Below are positions 49,522 to 58,810 of a DNA stretch of 64,000 bases, in pieces. The stretch's first letter is position 1, and each line of letters starts with the position of its first letter. The DNA comes from CAZYFH01 sp965249175 (GTDB taxonomy: Bacteria > Acidobacteriota > Vicinamibacteria > Vicinamibacterales > UBA8438): positions 186,001 through 250,000 of the forward strand of contig OZ252227.1 of the NCBI GenBank assembly GCA_965249175.1, written 5' to 3'. The notes under the pieces are model-generated. The model had not been told where the DNA came from. It searched no databases and saw only the letters and a program-made list of their open reading frames with translations. The translations under genes were made by a program, and so were the position numbers.

Positions 49522-52500
49522 CTCCGGGTCGGTATCCGTGACGAGTCGATGGATCGTGGGGACCCACCGCTCCGCGATCTCGCTGCGCGCGGACCGCCGC
49601 CGACTCGTGGTGCAAGAGGAGCGGCGAGATCAGATTGGGCTTGTCAAGTGATTCGAGGACATCGATAGCATAGAGGACGCGGTTCGCTTCGGGATGCGCG
49701 AGCTCTTCGACCAGTGTTTCGACCGTCGACAGGTCGGCGACCGTGGGTCCCTGGGTGAGCCGCAAATCGGTCGGCTCGACCCCTTGCTCGGCGATCGTCT
49801 GGCGGAACGACGCCAGATACCCCTGTCGGGCCTTGACGGCCGTGAACACCCACAGCGACACCATGCTGAGCGTGACGAAGCTGAGTTCGCGCCAACCGAG
49901 GCCAAAGCCCCACGGCTGGATCAAGACCAGGATGAGCAGCGCCAGGGCCGCCTTGGCGCCGCGGTCGACCGTGACATCGACGAACGGCTTGACCGGTTGT
50001 CGCAGAGCCGCCGGGAGTGGAAGAAACAGGATCTCGCGGGTCGTCTTGTCGAGGCTGTAGCGCAACGCCGAGTCGAGCACCCGCCCGAACGCCGCGGCTC
50101 CTAGCGCCCCGGTGGCGAGGATGAGTGCCCCGCTCGCGCCAAGGCCCAGGGGCAGGATCAGCAGCGCCACGCCGATCCCCAGATAGCGGTGGATGCGGCT
50201 GACGAGCCACATCTGGATGACCAGACTGGTGATCGAGAGCGCGAGTTGCACCTGCGCCAGCAGCGCGGCCATGGCTGCGGCGCCCTCGTCACCCGAACGC
50301 TCTTCGACGGCCATGTTGAGCTGCTGGTCGAGCAGACCGGCGCCCATCGCACCGAACGCGATGACCGCGGCGATGATCAGCAGGTGCTTCGACTCGCGGA
50401 GCATCCGAAAGGCCTTGGCCCCGCCGACACCTTTTTCATCGCCGGCCGTCGCGATGCTCGACAAGGTCACCAGGTCCGACCGCCGGATGATGTAAATGAC
50501 GAGCGGCACACACGGAGCCAGGATGGCCGCACTGAACAGCAACATGGTATTGGCGCCCACCCGCTCGACCAGTGTCGCGAGCACGGTCGAGCCGGCAATG
50601 CCACCCGCGCTCGCCCCCCCGCCGATAAAACCAAAGAGCCGTTTCGCCTGACGGGCGTCGTAGAGGTCGTTCGCGAGGTTCCAGAACTGACTGATCTCAT
50701 CGACTTCGACCCATCGAAACAACGACAGCTCCCCGAGCCGGTCCGCGAGGACGATGGCCGGGAGCGATTCTCGCCACTGTTCGCGTCGCTCGCTCACGGT
50801 CAGCCGACGGGAGGCCAGTGTCCACGAGGCCGCCTGAAAGACCAGCCAGTCGTCGACCGGGCGATGCGCGAGCACGTGCTCGACGTCGTCAGCCAGGTTC
50901 CACAATCGCTGCTCGCCGACGAGGTCGATCGCGGCAGCGGCCACGATCTCGTCGCCGTCGTTGATGAGCGCAAGGAGCGTCTCTTCGAGATCGCGGGCAC
51001 GGGTGCCCAGAAGCTCGTGACCGCGGCGCGCGCGCTCCGGGCCGGGCAGGTCTTCCAGCATCGGCAGCACGACGCGACGCACGCGCTGAGACAGCACGTT
51101 ATCGAGGTATTCGAACGCCTGGCCGCGCGCGGACGCGTTGCGCTCGATCGTCCAACGGACGCTCTCGATGTCGCGCCACGGGTGAAGGAGCGCCAGCAGC
51201 CGATACACGCGGTCGACCGCTCGGGCGGTCTTCTCGCCAAGCACGCGCGACAGCAGCGTGTCGCTATACACAGGCTCGGCGTCGACCAGCGCCTGGCGCA
51301 ACGTGATGTGTGCGAAGAAACGACGCGTCTCTGTGAGCACCACCGCCTCGACACGGTCGTTGGAGAACGCAAGCTCGGGGCCCACACGGTGCAGGTGGTT
51401 CAGCGCCGCGACCACCTTGTATCGGAGAAACCCGTCCTGATCGTCGAGATGCCCGACGAGCAGGTCCATCGACTGTTGCACGGGAATGCGCGCGAGGGTG
51501 GCCGGGACGTGGCGACGGACCCATACGTCCTCGTCGAGATCACCCAACGCGTAACCGAGGAACTCGACCACCGGTTCGCCATAGGCCACGAGCACGTCGC
51601 GGGCTCCGCCCTTGAGGCGGCGGTCGCCGAGGAGCGACGTCAGCGTCGGGACGTATAACGGGTCGAACGGACGAAAGGCGCGCACGCTTCGCATCGCCTC
51701 TTCAGCGACGCGTGGGTCCGTGTCCTGCAAAAGCGGGATTAGCAACTGCCGGCACGTCCGGCTGTCGAGCTGCCGGATGGCGGTGGCAACGTCGCGACGC
51801 ACCAGCGCCGCGGCGTCGCTGCCGTCCGCGGCCAGGGTCGTCAGCGTCGTTTCGGCCACTTCGGCGTCCTCGGCACGACCCGTGGACGCCAAGACGACTG
51901 CGGCACTGACCGCCGCGCGTGGCGAATGCGCCGTCAGGAGCGAGTGGGCCAGACTGGCCGCGTCCTCGCCGCGGAGCCGCGCAAGCTGCACGATCGCGTG
52001 CGCTCGCACATCAGCGTCGGAATCGTTCACGAGTCGTGTCACCATCGGTTCCCACCGCCGCAGGACCTCCGGCCGGCTAACACCGAGCATCGTCAACGCG
52101 CGTGCGCGAACCGTCGGCGCCGTGTGGTGCAGGAGCAGCGGGGTGACCAGGTGCTGCTTGTCCAGCGACTCGAGGACAGTGATCGCGTGGAGCACACGGC
52201 GTTCCTCAGGGTGCGCGAGCTCCTCGAGCAGCGCTTCGACGGTGGTCAGATCGGCCACGTCCACCGCCCGGACGTCGACGGCCTGCGACTCGAGTCCGTC
52301 GCGGATGGCGAGGACATACCGGTCTTTGGCCCGCGCGGCCAGGACGAGCCAGGCGCCGACCATGACGAGGACCACGATGCTGAGCTGCGGCCACCCCAGG
52401 CCGAGGCCCCACGGCTGGATGAGGACCAGCATCAGCACCGCCCCTATTCCGCGCGCCAGGCGATCGACCGTCACGTCGAGAAACGGCTTGGCACGTCGCT

Positions 52501-53557
52501 TCAGGCTGGACGGCACCGGGAGAAAGAGCATCTCGCGGGTCGTCCGGTCAACCGAGTACCGGATCGATCGATCGACCACGGTGGCCACGGCGGGCGCGAG
52601 CAGCGCGCCGCTGACGAGGATGGGGAGGGCCGTCGCGGCGAGGCCGACCGGGAGCATCAGAAGCGCGAAGCCGAGTCCGAGTAGGCGATAGATCTGCTTG
52701 ACGAAGGCAATCTGCAGGACGAACTGGCTTGCCGACACGACGAGTCGCACGGAAGCGAGGAAGCTCGTGACGGCGGCCTCGTCGCCGCCCCGGAACTGCT
52801 CCGCGGCCATGTTGAGCTGCTGGTCGACGACCACGCCGCCCAGGGCTGCGAGCCCGATTAACGCCGCGATCTGCCGCAGGCTCGGAGACGCGCCGATGAG
52901 ACGCAGCGCCGCGACGACCCCAAGTGCCTGTGTGTGCTCCGCATCCACGTCCGGCTCTTGCACGCGACGCTCGCGCCGAGCGATGGCGACGACGATCCCC
53001 GTCGTTGCGAGCAAAGAGCCGGCACTGAACAGCAGCAAGGCATCTCTACCGGCCGGGCCCGCGATGACCAGTCCGGCGCCAGCCATGCCGCCGAGACCAA
53101 AGCCGGCACCGATGAACCCGAAGAGGCGGCGGGCTTGGCGCGGATCGTAGATCTCGTGTGCGAGGGTCCAGAACTGGCTCACCAGGAGCGTGCCGAGGAG
53201 GAGCCCGAAGAGATAAAACCCGGCCGATACCCACCGTGACCCCGTCTGAAACAGGAGCCAGAATGCCGCGAGCACTGCGGCCAGCCCGACCTGCAGCAAA
53301 GGCAGCGCCCACTGCTTGGGCAGAGTGGCAGCGACTCGTCCATAGGCGTGCATCAGCAGACCGACGGCCGGACCGGCCGCCAGCAGGACATAGGGGATGT
53401 TGCCGGCCCCGAAGTCGGCGATGAACGCGGCACGCGTCACGGGCTGGACGATGTTGTACGTGGTCATCGCCAGGAACGAGTACGTGAACATCAAGATGGT
53501 CGTGGCGCGCTCGTCCGGGCGGACCTCCACGACGACGGCAATCAGGTTGCGAAGCAC
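49442..53557 (-). CDS. Fused tandem ADP/ATP translocase-like (Npt1/Npt2-type) MFS plus HEAT-repeat protein
   Basis: Starting at GTG 53555-53557 (VLRNLIAVVVEVRPDERATT), an MFS-like NPT domain of about 12 helices (to about residue 400) leads to HEAT repeats (about 420-960). At 'ADRLGELSLFRWVEVDE', where a cNMP-binding domain should start, the chain jumps into the middle of a second copy of the transporter ('ISQFWNLANDLYDARQAKRL', equivalent to 'VSQFWTLAHEIYDPRQARRL' in copy 1), followed by a second HEAT block. Copy 2 thus lacks its first four to five helices. The ORF ends out of frame at 49442. Such proteins are only loosely related to the nucleotide translocases of intracellular bacteria; transport function is unproven. 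Confidence 0.75.
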   Translation of the reverse strand: MLRNLIAVVVEVRPDERATTILMFTYSFLAMTTYNIVQPVTRAAFIADFGAGNIPYVLLAAGPAVGLLMHAYGRVAATLPKQWALPLLQVGLAAVLAAFWLLFQTGSRWVSAGFYLFGLLLGTLLVSQFWTLAHEIYDPRQARRLFGFIGAGFGLGGMAGAGLVIAGPAGRDALLLFSAGSLLATTGIVVAIARRERRVQEPDVDAEHTQALGVVAALRLIGASPSLRQIAALIGLAALGGVVVDQQLNMAAEQFRGGDEAAVTSFLASVRLVVSASQFVLQIAFVKQIYRLLGLGFALLMLPVGLAATALPILVSGALLAPAVATVVDRSIRYSVDRTTREMLFLPVPSSLKRRAKPFLDVTVDRLARGIGAVLMLVLIQPWGLGLGWPQLSIVVLVMVGAWLVLAARAKDRYVLAIRDGLESQAVDVRAVDVADLTTVEALLEELAHPEERRVLHAITVLESLDKQHLVTPLLLHHTAPTVRARALTMLGVSRPEVLRRWEPMVTRLVNDSDADVRAHAIVQLARLRGEDAASLAHSLLTAHSPRAAVSAAVVLASTGRAEDAEVAETTLTTLAADGSDAAALVRRDVATAIRQLDSRTCRQLLIPLLQDTDPRVAEEAMRSVRAFRPFDPLYVPTLTSLLGDRRLKGGARDVLVAYGEPVVEFLGYALGDLDEDVWVRRHVPATLARIPVQQSMDLLVGHLDDQDGFLRYKVVAALNHLHRVGPELAFSNDRVEAVVLTETRRFFAHITLRQALVDAEPVYSDTLLSRVLGEKTARAVDRVYRLLALLHPWRDIESVRWTIERNASARGQAFEYLDNVLSQRVRRVVLPMLEDLPGPERARRGHELLGTRARDLEETLLALINDGDEIVAAAAIDLVGEQRLWNLADDVEHVLAHRPVDDWLVFQAASWTLASRRLTVSERREQWRESLPAIVLADRLGELSLFRWVEVDEISQFWNLANDLYDARQAKRLFGFIGGGASAGGIAGSTVLATLVERVGANTMLLFSAAILAPCVPLVIYIIRRSDLVTLSSIATAGDEKGVGGAKAFRMLRESKHLLIIAAVIAFGAMGAGLLDQQLNMAVEERSGDEGAAAMAALLAQVQLALSITSLVIQMWLVSRIHRYLGIGVALLILPLGLGASGALILATGALGAAAFGRVLDSALRYSLDKTTREILFLPLPAALRQPVKPFVDVTVDRGAKAALALLILVLIQPWGFGLGWRELSFVTLSMVSLWVFTAVKARQGYLASFRQTIAEQGVEPTDLRLTQGPTVADLSTVETLVEELAHPEANRVLYAIDVLESLDKPNLISPLLLHHESAAVRAQRDRGAVGPHDPSTRHGYRPGGARRGGQRPRDDAQRRRRRLRPLATR

Positions 53558-53562
53558 GTCGG

Positions 53563-53835
53563 CTATTTGTCGGTGGACGGAGGGGTCGGCGGCAGGGAGC
53601 GTTTGTGGTCGCTGCCGCGGATGAGGCGCTCGGTTTTTAGTGCCAGCTCGTCCTGCGGATCGCTGTGGCATGGGAGCACGACTGCGACCGCGTCACCGGG
53701 TGTCGCGAGCTGAGCGAGACGCGCGACGACCGCCGAGTCGACCCCGCCGCTCAGGCCGACGACGAGCCCCTTGGCATCCGCGGTCAGCACGCGTTGCCGC
53801 ATCCACGCGACGAGATGATCGACCGTCTCGGACAT
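53563..53835 (-). pseudogene. nadE: Truncated NAD+ synthetase (nadE), N-terminal fragment
   Basis: The 90 codons begin MSETVDHLVAWMRQRVLTAD and contain the ATP-pyrophosphatase P-loop 'GLVVGLSGGVDSAVVARLAQ' and 'DAVAVVLPCHSDPQDEL', the first ~65 residues of an ammonia-dependent NAD+ synthetase (normally ~250-330 residues). After 'PQDEL' the sequence becomes unrelated and stops at 53563-53565, just 5 bp before the translocase start. It cannot be catalytic. It looks like a deletion junction that joined nadE to the translocase gene. Confidence 0.8.
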
Positions 53836-53886
53836 ACGGTTCAGTCTATCGCGACGGATCGCGAAGGTCGGCGCGGGCCAGGGCAG

Positions 53887-54900
53887 CTACGAACGGCCGA
53901 TGGCCTCGGCCGCGGGCGAGTCGGGCCATTGCGGCTCTGGCGCCGCCACGTACGCGGCGTGCGCGAGCTCGCTCTGGAAGTACGCCGTCTCGGATGCGTA
54001 GAAGACGAGCTTGGTGAAGACGCGCGCGGCGATATACGCCTGCCCGGTGAGGAAGCCCGCCCACATGCCCACGCCGGGAGCGCCCACGCCGGGCGCGACG
54101 ACCGCGTACGCACCCAGGACGGCCACAAAGAGCAGACCGTTGACGAGATAGAGCCCGAGGGTGGCCCCGGGCCGTCGTCGCACGAATCGCCACGCCGCGA
54201 GGAGCGCACCGAGCACGCTCCGGCGGTCCTCGACCACGATACGGATCTTGGCGTAGTCGAACAGGAGGTTGACGCCGACGACCAAAAGCCCGAATAGAGC
54301 GTAGAGCACCATCCGCAAGAGGAACGCGTTTCGCTCGACGGTGAGATCCCGCGTCAGCGTGCGGACGAGATCGTCGAACAGCCACCGATGCACGACGTCG
54401 AACAGCAGCCAGTAGACGAAGCCAACGGCCACACTGAGGCGGGCGATTCGGAAGACGTAGTGCCCACAGGCGGAGAAGAACCCGGCACCGCGTAGCGGCC
54501 GCTGGCGGGCGAGACGGTCGATCACGCCGCCGACGAGAAACGCCCAGACCAACAGGTAACCGATGACGAGCGCGGCGACGGCGCCGCGCGGCGGCGCGTT
54601 GTCCGCCATGGCGCTCAGGTTGGACAGGACCGCCGCGAAGCCGATGATCTGGGGGCGGAAGGTCCGTTCGATGCCGGTGGACCGCGCGGTGAACTCGTCC
54701 CACCAGACGGTGTCCACGCCATCCGCCATGCGGTCGGCCGCGAGGCTGTTCCCCAGCTGGGTGTCGATCGACTCGTGGAGCGCGAGCCCCATCGGGATCA
54801 CGGCGCCCAGCGTCGCGAGATACAGCCCCGCCACGAGGGCCGGCGCGTTCAGCACGCGCTGTACGCCGTCGAAGACCGCTCGCATCATGGACATGGACAC
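53887..54900 (-). CDS. Polytopic membrane protein of unknown function
   Basis: A 337-residue protein with six or so predicted helices: 'ALVAGLYLATLGAVIPMGLA', 'GAVAALVIGYLLVWAFLVGG', 'IARLSVAVGFVYWLLFDVVH', 'MVLYALFGLLVVGVNLLFDY', 'LGLYLVNGLLFVAVLGAYAV' and 'FLTGQAYIAARVFTKLVFYA'. Between helices 1 and 2 is a ~70-residue exported loop. The central 'DYAKIRIVVEDRRSVLGALL' resembles the glycerophosphoryl-diester-like/YihY-type membrane regions of DUF4013-like proteins, but I cannot name a family. It lies downstream of the M1 peptidase gene on the same strand. Confidence 0.7.
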   Translation of the reverse strand: MSMSMMRAVFDGVQRVLNAPALVAGLYLATLGAVIPMGLALHESIDTQLGNSLAADRMADGVDTVWWDEFTARSTGIERTFRPQIIGFAAVLSNLSAMADNAPPRGAVAALVIGYLLVWAFLVGGVIDRLARQRPLRGAGFFSACGHYVFRIARLSVAVGFVYWLLFDVVHRWLFDDLVRTLTRDLTVERNAFLLRMVLYALFGLLVVGVNLLFDYAKIRIVVEDRRSVLGALLAAWRFVRRRPGATLGLYLVNGLLFVAVLGAYAVVAPGVGAPGVGMWAGFLTGQAYIAARVFTKLVFYASETAYFQSELAHAAYVAAPEPQWPDSPAAEAIGRS

Positions 54901-54916
54901 CCGACCCCCGCGTCCT

Positions 54917-54937
54917 TAGCAGCCCGTGGTGAACGTC
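54917..54937. repeat. Solitary end of the copy A-C inverted-repeat element
   Basis: TAGCAGCCCGTGGTGAACGT matches the terminal repeat of copies A-C with one change. No core or second end follows; it lies in the 44-bp gap between the membrane-protein start and the peptidase stop. It is a solo terminus or remnant. Confidence 0.7.
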
Positions 54938-54944
54938 ACGAGCG

Positions 54945-57026
54945 TCACACAAAAAACGCGTACGTCATCAACACATCCTGCAGCCAGACGATCCACTTGA
55001 GCGACCATTTCGTCGCGGCGGCCGCGGCCCTCGGCGCCGTCGTCCGGCTGTTGTTCGTGAAGTCGACGTCGAGCAGCAGGACCCGGTCGGGGTCGACAAT
55101 TGCCGTCGACACCCGCGCATCGCGCATATAGCGATAGGCCGTCCACTGGGCTCGACCGTTCCAGCGCTCTCGTTCGACGTGGCCGTCGTCGAACTCGACG
55201 ACGACGTCCACCGGAAAGATCCCGTCGCCATAGCGGCGGACGACAACGGTCGATTCGTACGCGCCAGCCGTCGAGGGCGCGTCCGCGTCGAAGACGAGCC
55301 GGCGATCGCCTTCGAAGAACCCACGCGCGGCCGCGCGGCGCGTCGTCAGCTCGGCGACGCCATAGTCGAACACGGCCGCGGTGCCGTGGACCTGATCGAA
55401 GAACCACCGCAGATCGGTGCCGGCGGCGTCACCGATGGCATCGAAGAAGGCCTGGGGCGACGGGTGGCGGAAGCGCCACGCGTCGTAGTACGCCGACATT
55501 GCCCGCTGCAGCGTCGGCCACCCGAGGTGGCGCTCGAGCGTGTGGAGCCAGAGCGCCGTTTTGTTGTACGTGATGCTGCTCGCGGTCCCCGGCCAGTAGC
55601 GGTAGGTCGGTGTTGCCGGCTTGTCCATCCGTGCGTTGCGGCGATACCCGGCCCACCGATTGCCGTCCGTGGCGCGCGATCGCGGGACGTCGTCGAACAC
55701 CCATGGAATGAAGCCGCCGAAGAAGCGAGTCGACCTCTGGCTCGGCGTGAAGAACTCGTCGAGGGCGCGCGCGGTGGCGAACGTGGTCAGCCCCTCGTCA
55801 AGCCAGGCGTGCTCGAACTCGTTGTTGCCGACGACCCCGTAGAAGAACTGGTGCCCGGCCTCGTGGACCGTCACGCCTTCCGGGGTCTCGACCGCAGGGG
55901 GCGCGAGCCAACGGGAGCCGGCCGTGAAGAGTGTCGGATACTCCATCCCGCCCGTTCCGCTCTGCCACGCGGGGTCGACGACCGTGAGGTCGTCATACGG
56001 ATACGCCCCGAACCACTCGCCGAAGAACTTCAGCGTCGCCTGGGTTGCCGCGATGTGTCGGTCGGCCTGCCCGGCGTGCTCCGGCTGCAGCAGGAGCCGG
56101 ATGTCGACATTCGGCAGGTCGGGGTGCTCGAACCTGGCATCGAGATCAAGAAAGTCGGGGCTCGTGGTCCAGGCGAAGTCGTGGACGTCTTCCGCGTAGT
56201 AATGGTGCGTGGAGGTACCGTCGCCGTTATCGGTCATGCGCTGCTCGCGACCGGTGGCACCGAGCACCCATTCTGTCGGGACGGTGAGACGCACGTCGTA
56301 GAGACCGTAGTCGGCGTAGAACTCGGTCGCGGTGTGAAACTGATGGCAGTTCCATCCGTCCGCCTCGAGGACGCCGATCTTTGGGAACCACTGCGCGATG
56401 AAGTAGTAGTTGCCGATGCTTCCGGTGCGCGCGAAGGTGCGCGGCACCCGCGACGTCCACTCCACCTCGACGTTGACCGTCGCGCCGGGTGCGACCGGTT
56501 CCGGCAGGGCGACGGCGAGCACCGTCCGATCGTCGGTATTGCCGTCATCCGGCGCGATGAACGTCATGTCCGGCGTCAGGTCGATCGGGAGCCGTCCGCC
56601 GACGCCGAGCAGACGGATCCGCGTGACGTCGATCCAGCCCCAGTCCGCCTCGGGTCGATCGTGCTGCGCGAGACCGCGTCCGCGGGCACGCCCGCGCATC
56701 CAGGTCGACCGCGTGTTCCTCCAGGCGTTGTAGTAGAGGTGGAACCGCAGCTCGGATGTGGTGACGGGCGAGATGTTGCGCCAGGTCAGCACCTCGCGGC
56801 CCGTCAGCGTGCGGGCGGCGTGGTCGAGCGTGACGTCGATGGAGTAGTTGGCGTTGCGTGGTGACTGTGTCCGCGCATCGAGCGGGACCGAGCGTTCCGG
56901 TGCTTGCTGGCCCGCCCGCTCCGTCGTGGGTGAGGGCTGGGCCGCCGGCCCGGCGCTGCCGATGAGTCCAGCCCCGAGCACCGTGGCAGTCAGCACGATT
57001 GCGAGGCACCGTCCACCGGTCCACAT
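54945..57026 (-). CDS. Secreted M1-family metallopeptidase
   Basis: The ATG at 57024-57026 (MWTGGRCLAIVLTATVLGAG) gives a 693-residue precursor with a signal peptide. The gluzincin site is complete: HEAGH at 388-392 with the third zinc ligand Glu 411 in 'HAWLDEGLT', and the exopeptidase-like 'GGMEYP' at 359-364. An N-terminal beta-sandwich binds substrate ('NYSIDVTLDHAARTLTGREV'). A helical C-terminal part ends 'DVLMTYAFFV'. It probably degrades peptides in the periplasm or outside; similar proteins are common in acidobacteria. Confidence 0.92.
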   Translation of the reverse strand: MWTGGRCLAIVLTATVLGAGLIGSAGPAAQPSPTTERAGQQAPERSVPLDARTQSPRNANYSIDVTLDHAARTLTGREVLTWRNISPVTTSELRFHLYYNAWRNTRSTWMRGRARGRGLAQHDRPEADWGWIDVTRIRLLGVGGRLPIDLTPDMTFIAPDDGNTDDRTVLAVALPEPVAPGATVNVEVEWTSRVPRTFARTGSIGNYYFIAQWFPKIGVLEADGWNCHQFHTATEFYADYGLYDVRLTVPTEWVLGATGREQRMTDNGDGTSTHHYYAEDVHDFAWTTSPDFLDLDARFEHPDLPNVDIRLLLQPEHAGQADRHIAATQATLKFFGEWFGAYPYDDLTVVDPAWQSGTGGMEYPTLFTAGSRWLAPPAVETPEGVTVHEAGHQFFYGVVGNNEFEHAWLDEGLTTFATARALDEFFTPSQRSTRFFGGFIPWVFDDVPRSRATDGNRWAGYRRNARMDKPATPTYRYWPGTASSITYNKTALWLHTLERHLGWPTLQRAMSAYYDAWRFRHPSPQAFFDAIGDAAGTDLRWFFDQVHGTAAVFDYGVAELTTRRAAARGFFEGDRRLVFDADAPSTAGAYESTVVVRRYGDGIFPVDVVVEFDDGHVERERWNGRAQWTAYRYMRDARVSTAIVDPDRVLLLDVDFTNNSRTTAPRAAAAATKWSLKWIVWLQDVLMTYAFFV

Positions 57027-57130
57027 ACCGGGATCGTAGCACCGAGGCGCGGTTTGGCCGCGGCGTGCGGCCACGAGAAGTCTGTTGTCCTGACGCGTGG
57101 GATCGATCGGACCGCGGTATCATCGACCGT

Positions 57131-58009
57131 ATGACGGCGGTCCGCGGATCGATCCTCGTCCTGGCGCTGGTCGTTGCGTCCACCGGTCCCGCGTCACTAC
57201 AGGCGCAAGACCCTCCACGCATCCTGGTCACGAATGACGATGGCTGGGACGCACCGGGATTGACGGCTCTCGCGGAGGCGCTCGCTGCACTCGGAGAGGT
57301 CGTCGTCTCCGCGCCGCTCGTCAACCAATCCGGAAGCAGCCAGTCGCTGGGCTCATTGAGCCGTGGGATCGACGTCCGATCGGTCGAGATTGCCGGCGCC
57401 ACAGAGGGCTGGGCCGTCGACGCGACCCCGGCCGCGGCCACGACGTTTGGTCTGCGCGAGCTAGGACGAGACCGCCCGTTCGACCTGGTCGTGTCCGGCA
57501 TCAACAGGGGCGCAAATGTCGGCGATGTGTCTCACAACTCGGGTACGGTCGGCGCGGCGATGCAGGCGGCGATGATCGGGACGCCAAGCATCGCGGCGTC
57601 ACTCGATGCGCGCAGTAATGATTACCGCGCTGCAGCGCGCTACACCGCAGCCGTGGCGGAGGCCGCGCTCGCTCAGGGGCTCCCGCCCGGGCTCGTGCTG
57701 TCGATCAATGTGCCTGCCGCCGCGACTACAGGGGACGCGGACGTCGTCGTTCTGCCGATGGGTGGCGCGTATCTGGCGTTCGAGGATTTCGAGAAGCTTT
57801 CAGACCGCGGCGGTGTGACGACCTGGCGCCCACGTCGCCGCGTCGTGCGTTCGGTCGAGGAGGCGGCGGGGCAGCCGCGATTCACCAGTCGCGACACCGA
57901 GGCCTACCTCAACGGGAAGGTCACCGTCACACCGCTGCTGTTCGACTGGACGGCGGGCGACGAGCTCGACTGGGTGCGCTCGTGGCTACCGGCCTACGAC
58001 GCGCCGTGA
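57131..58009 (+). CDS. surE: SurE-like 5'/3'-nucleotidase with signal peptide
   Basis: SurE proteins are metal-dependent nucleotide phosphatases. The 292-residue product has a signal peptide (MTAVRGSILVLALVVASTGP), then 'ILVTNDDGWDAPGLTALAEA' with the metal-binding Asp pair, 'SAPLVNQSGSSQSLGSLSRG' and 'DLVVSGINRGANVGDVSHNS' with the conserved Asn. Cytoplasmic SurE is the rule, so the exported form is unusual; it may salvage nucleotides or degrade other phosphoesters outside. It is divergent from the M1 peptidase. Confidence 0.9.
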   Translation: MTAVRGSILVLALVVASTGPASLQAQDPPRILVTNDDGWDAPGLTALAEALAALGEVVVSAPLVNQSGSSQSLGSLSRGIDVRSVEIAGATEGWAVDATPAAATTFGLRELGRDRPFDLVVSGINRGANVGDVSHNSGTVGAAMQAAMIGTPSIAASLDARSNDYRAAARYTAAVAEAALAQGLPPGLVLSINVPAAATTGDADVVVLPMGGAYLAFEDFEKLSDRGGVTTWRPRRRVVRSVEEAAGQPRFTSRDTEAYLNGKVTVTPLLFDWTAGDELDWVRSWLPAYDAP

Positions 58010-58043
58010 CGCGGCCGGCAGCACGTCCCATGCCGGCCAATAG

Positions 58044-58073
58044 CCGTAAATACGGTAATATGTAAACCCATAT
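58044..58073. promoter_or_regulatory. Probable operator of the vapBC operon
   Basis: Just upstream of the antitoxin ATG (58074) lie two inverted repeats: CCGTA-AA-TACGG (58044-58055) and ATATG-TAAACC-CATAT (58058-58073). The stretch is A/T-rich against the GC-rich surroundings and includes -10-like TAATAT. Such sites are where VapB/VapBC complexes normally autoregulate. Confidence 0.6.
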
Positions 58074-58319
58074 ATGAAAACGACCGTCGAACTGCCTGAT
58101 GATCTGATGGTGGCCGCCAAGAAGCGAGCGGCCGAAACGCGGTCGACACTGCGCGAGCTGGTCGAGCGCGGTCTTCGGCGAGAGCTTCGAGGTGAGCGCC
58201 GCACGCGGGCCACGCCCCGGCGGTCCATCCGTTGGGTGACGGTCGACGGCGGCGTCCCGTCGGGCATCGATCTGACCGATCGGGTGGGCATGACCGAGTG
58301 GCTGCGGCGCCACGAATGA
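58074..58319 (+). CDS. vapB: VapB-type ribbon-helix-helix antitoxin
   Basis: An 81-residue protein whose first 45 residues form a ribbon-helix-helix DNA-binding domain ('MKTTVELPDDLMVAAKKRAA', 'STLRELVERGLRRELRG'). The C-terminal acidic/aromatic tail ('WVTVDGGVPSGIDLTDRVGM') would wrap the toxin. It overlaps the toxin gene by 4 bp (ATGA), the classic coupled arrangement. Confidence 0.88.
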   Translation: MKTTVELPDDLMVAAKKRAAETRSTLRELVERGLRRELRGERRTRATPRRSIRWVTVDGGVPSGIDLTDRVGMTEWLRRHE

Positions 58320-58756
58320 TCGCGCTTGACACGAATCTCCTCGTCTACGCGCATCGGTCTGCGGTAGCCGAGCACCGCGCCGCGCAACGCGCCATCACCC
58401 GAGCGAGCCGTCATCCCCACGGGTGGGGCTTTTCTCTCGGCGTCGTCTTCGAGTTCTGGAGTGTCGTGACACATCCGTCGGCGGCGGGGCGGCCGTCGAC
58501 GCCGGACGAGGCGGCCGGTTTCCTCGAGGCGCTCACGGCCGCTGGCGCCGACACATGGGCGCCGGGGGTCGATTTCGCGACGCGCCTGGCCCAGCTCGCC
58601 GTCGCGCAAGGGGTGGTCGGTCCGCGGATCTTCGACCTGCAGATCGCGCTGATGGCGTTCGAGGGTGGCGCCACGGAGCTGTGGACAGCGGACAAGCGCT
58701 TCGTGTCGGTGCCCGGCCTGTCAGTGGTGTTCCCGCTTTCCGGTAATCGGCGTTGA
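58316..58756 (+). CDS. vapC: VapC-type PIN-domain ribonuclease toxin
   Basis: The 146-residue product begins 'MIALDTNLLVYAHRSAVAEH' with the first PIN acidic residue (D5), continues with 'SLGVVFEFWSVVTHP', and has the later acidic cluster in 'VVGPRIFDLQIALMAFEGGA' and 'ELWTADKRFVSVPGLSVVFP'. PIN toxins cut RNA, often initiator tRNA or rRNA, when the antitoxin is lost. The ATG is within the antitoxin stop (ATGA). Confidence 0.9.
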   Translation: MIALDTNLLVYAHRSAVAEHRAAQRAITRASRHPHGWGFSLGVVFEFWSVVTHPSAAGRPSTPDEAAGFLEALTAAGADTWAPGVDFATRLAQLAVAQGVVGPRIFDLQIALMAFEGGATELWTADKRFVSVPGLSVVFPLSGNRR

Positions 58757-58810
58757 CACCGGACCAACGGGTCGCCTGTGCTGTCGTTGTATACGGATAG
58801 TGCGTGCCGT

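Noticed and set aside
50189..52691. Long open frames (359-489 codons) antisense to the translocase/HEAT gene
   Set aside because: They mirror conserved HEAT and transporter codons; no independent start signals or motifs.
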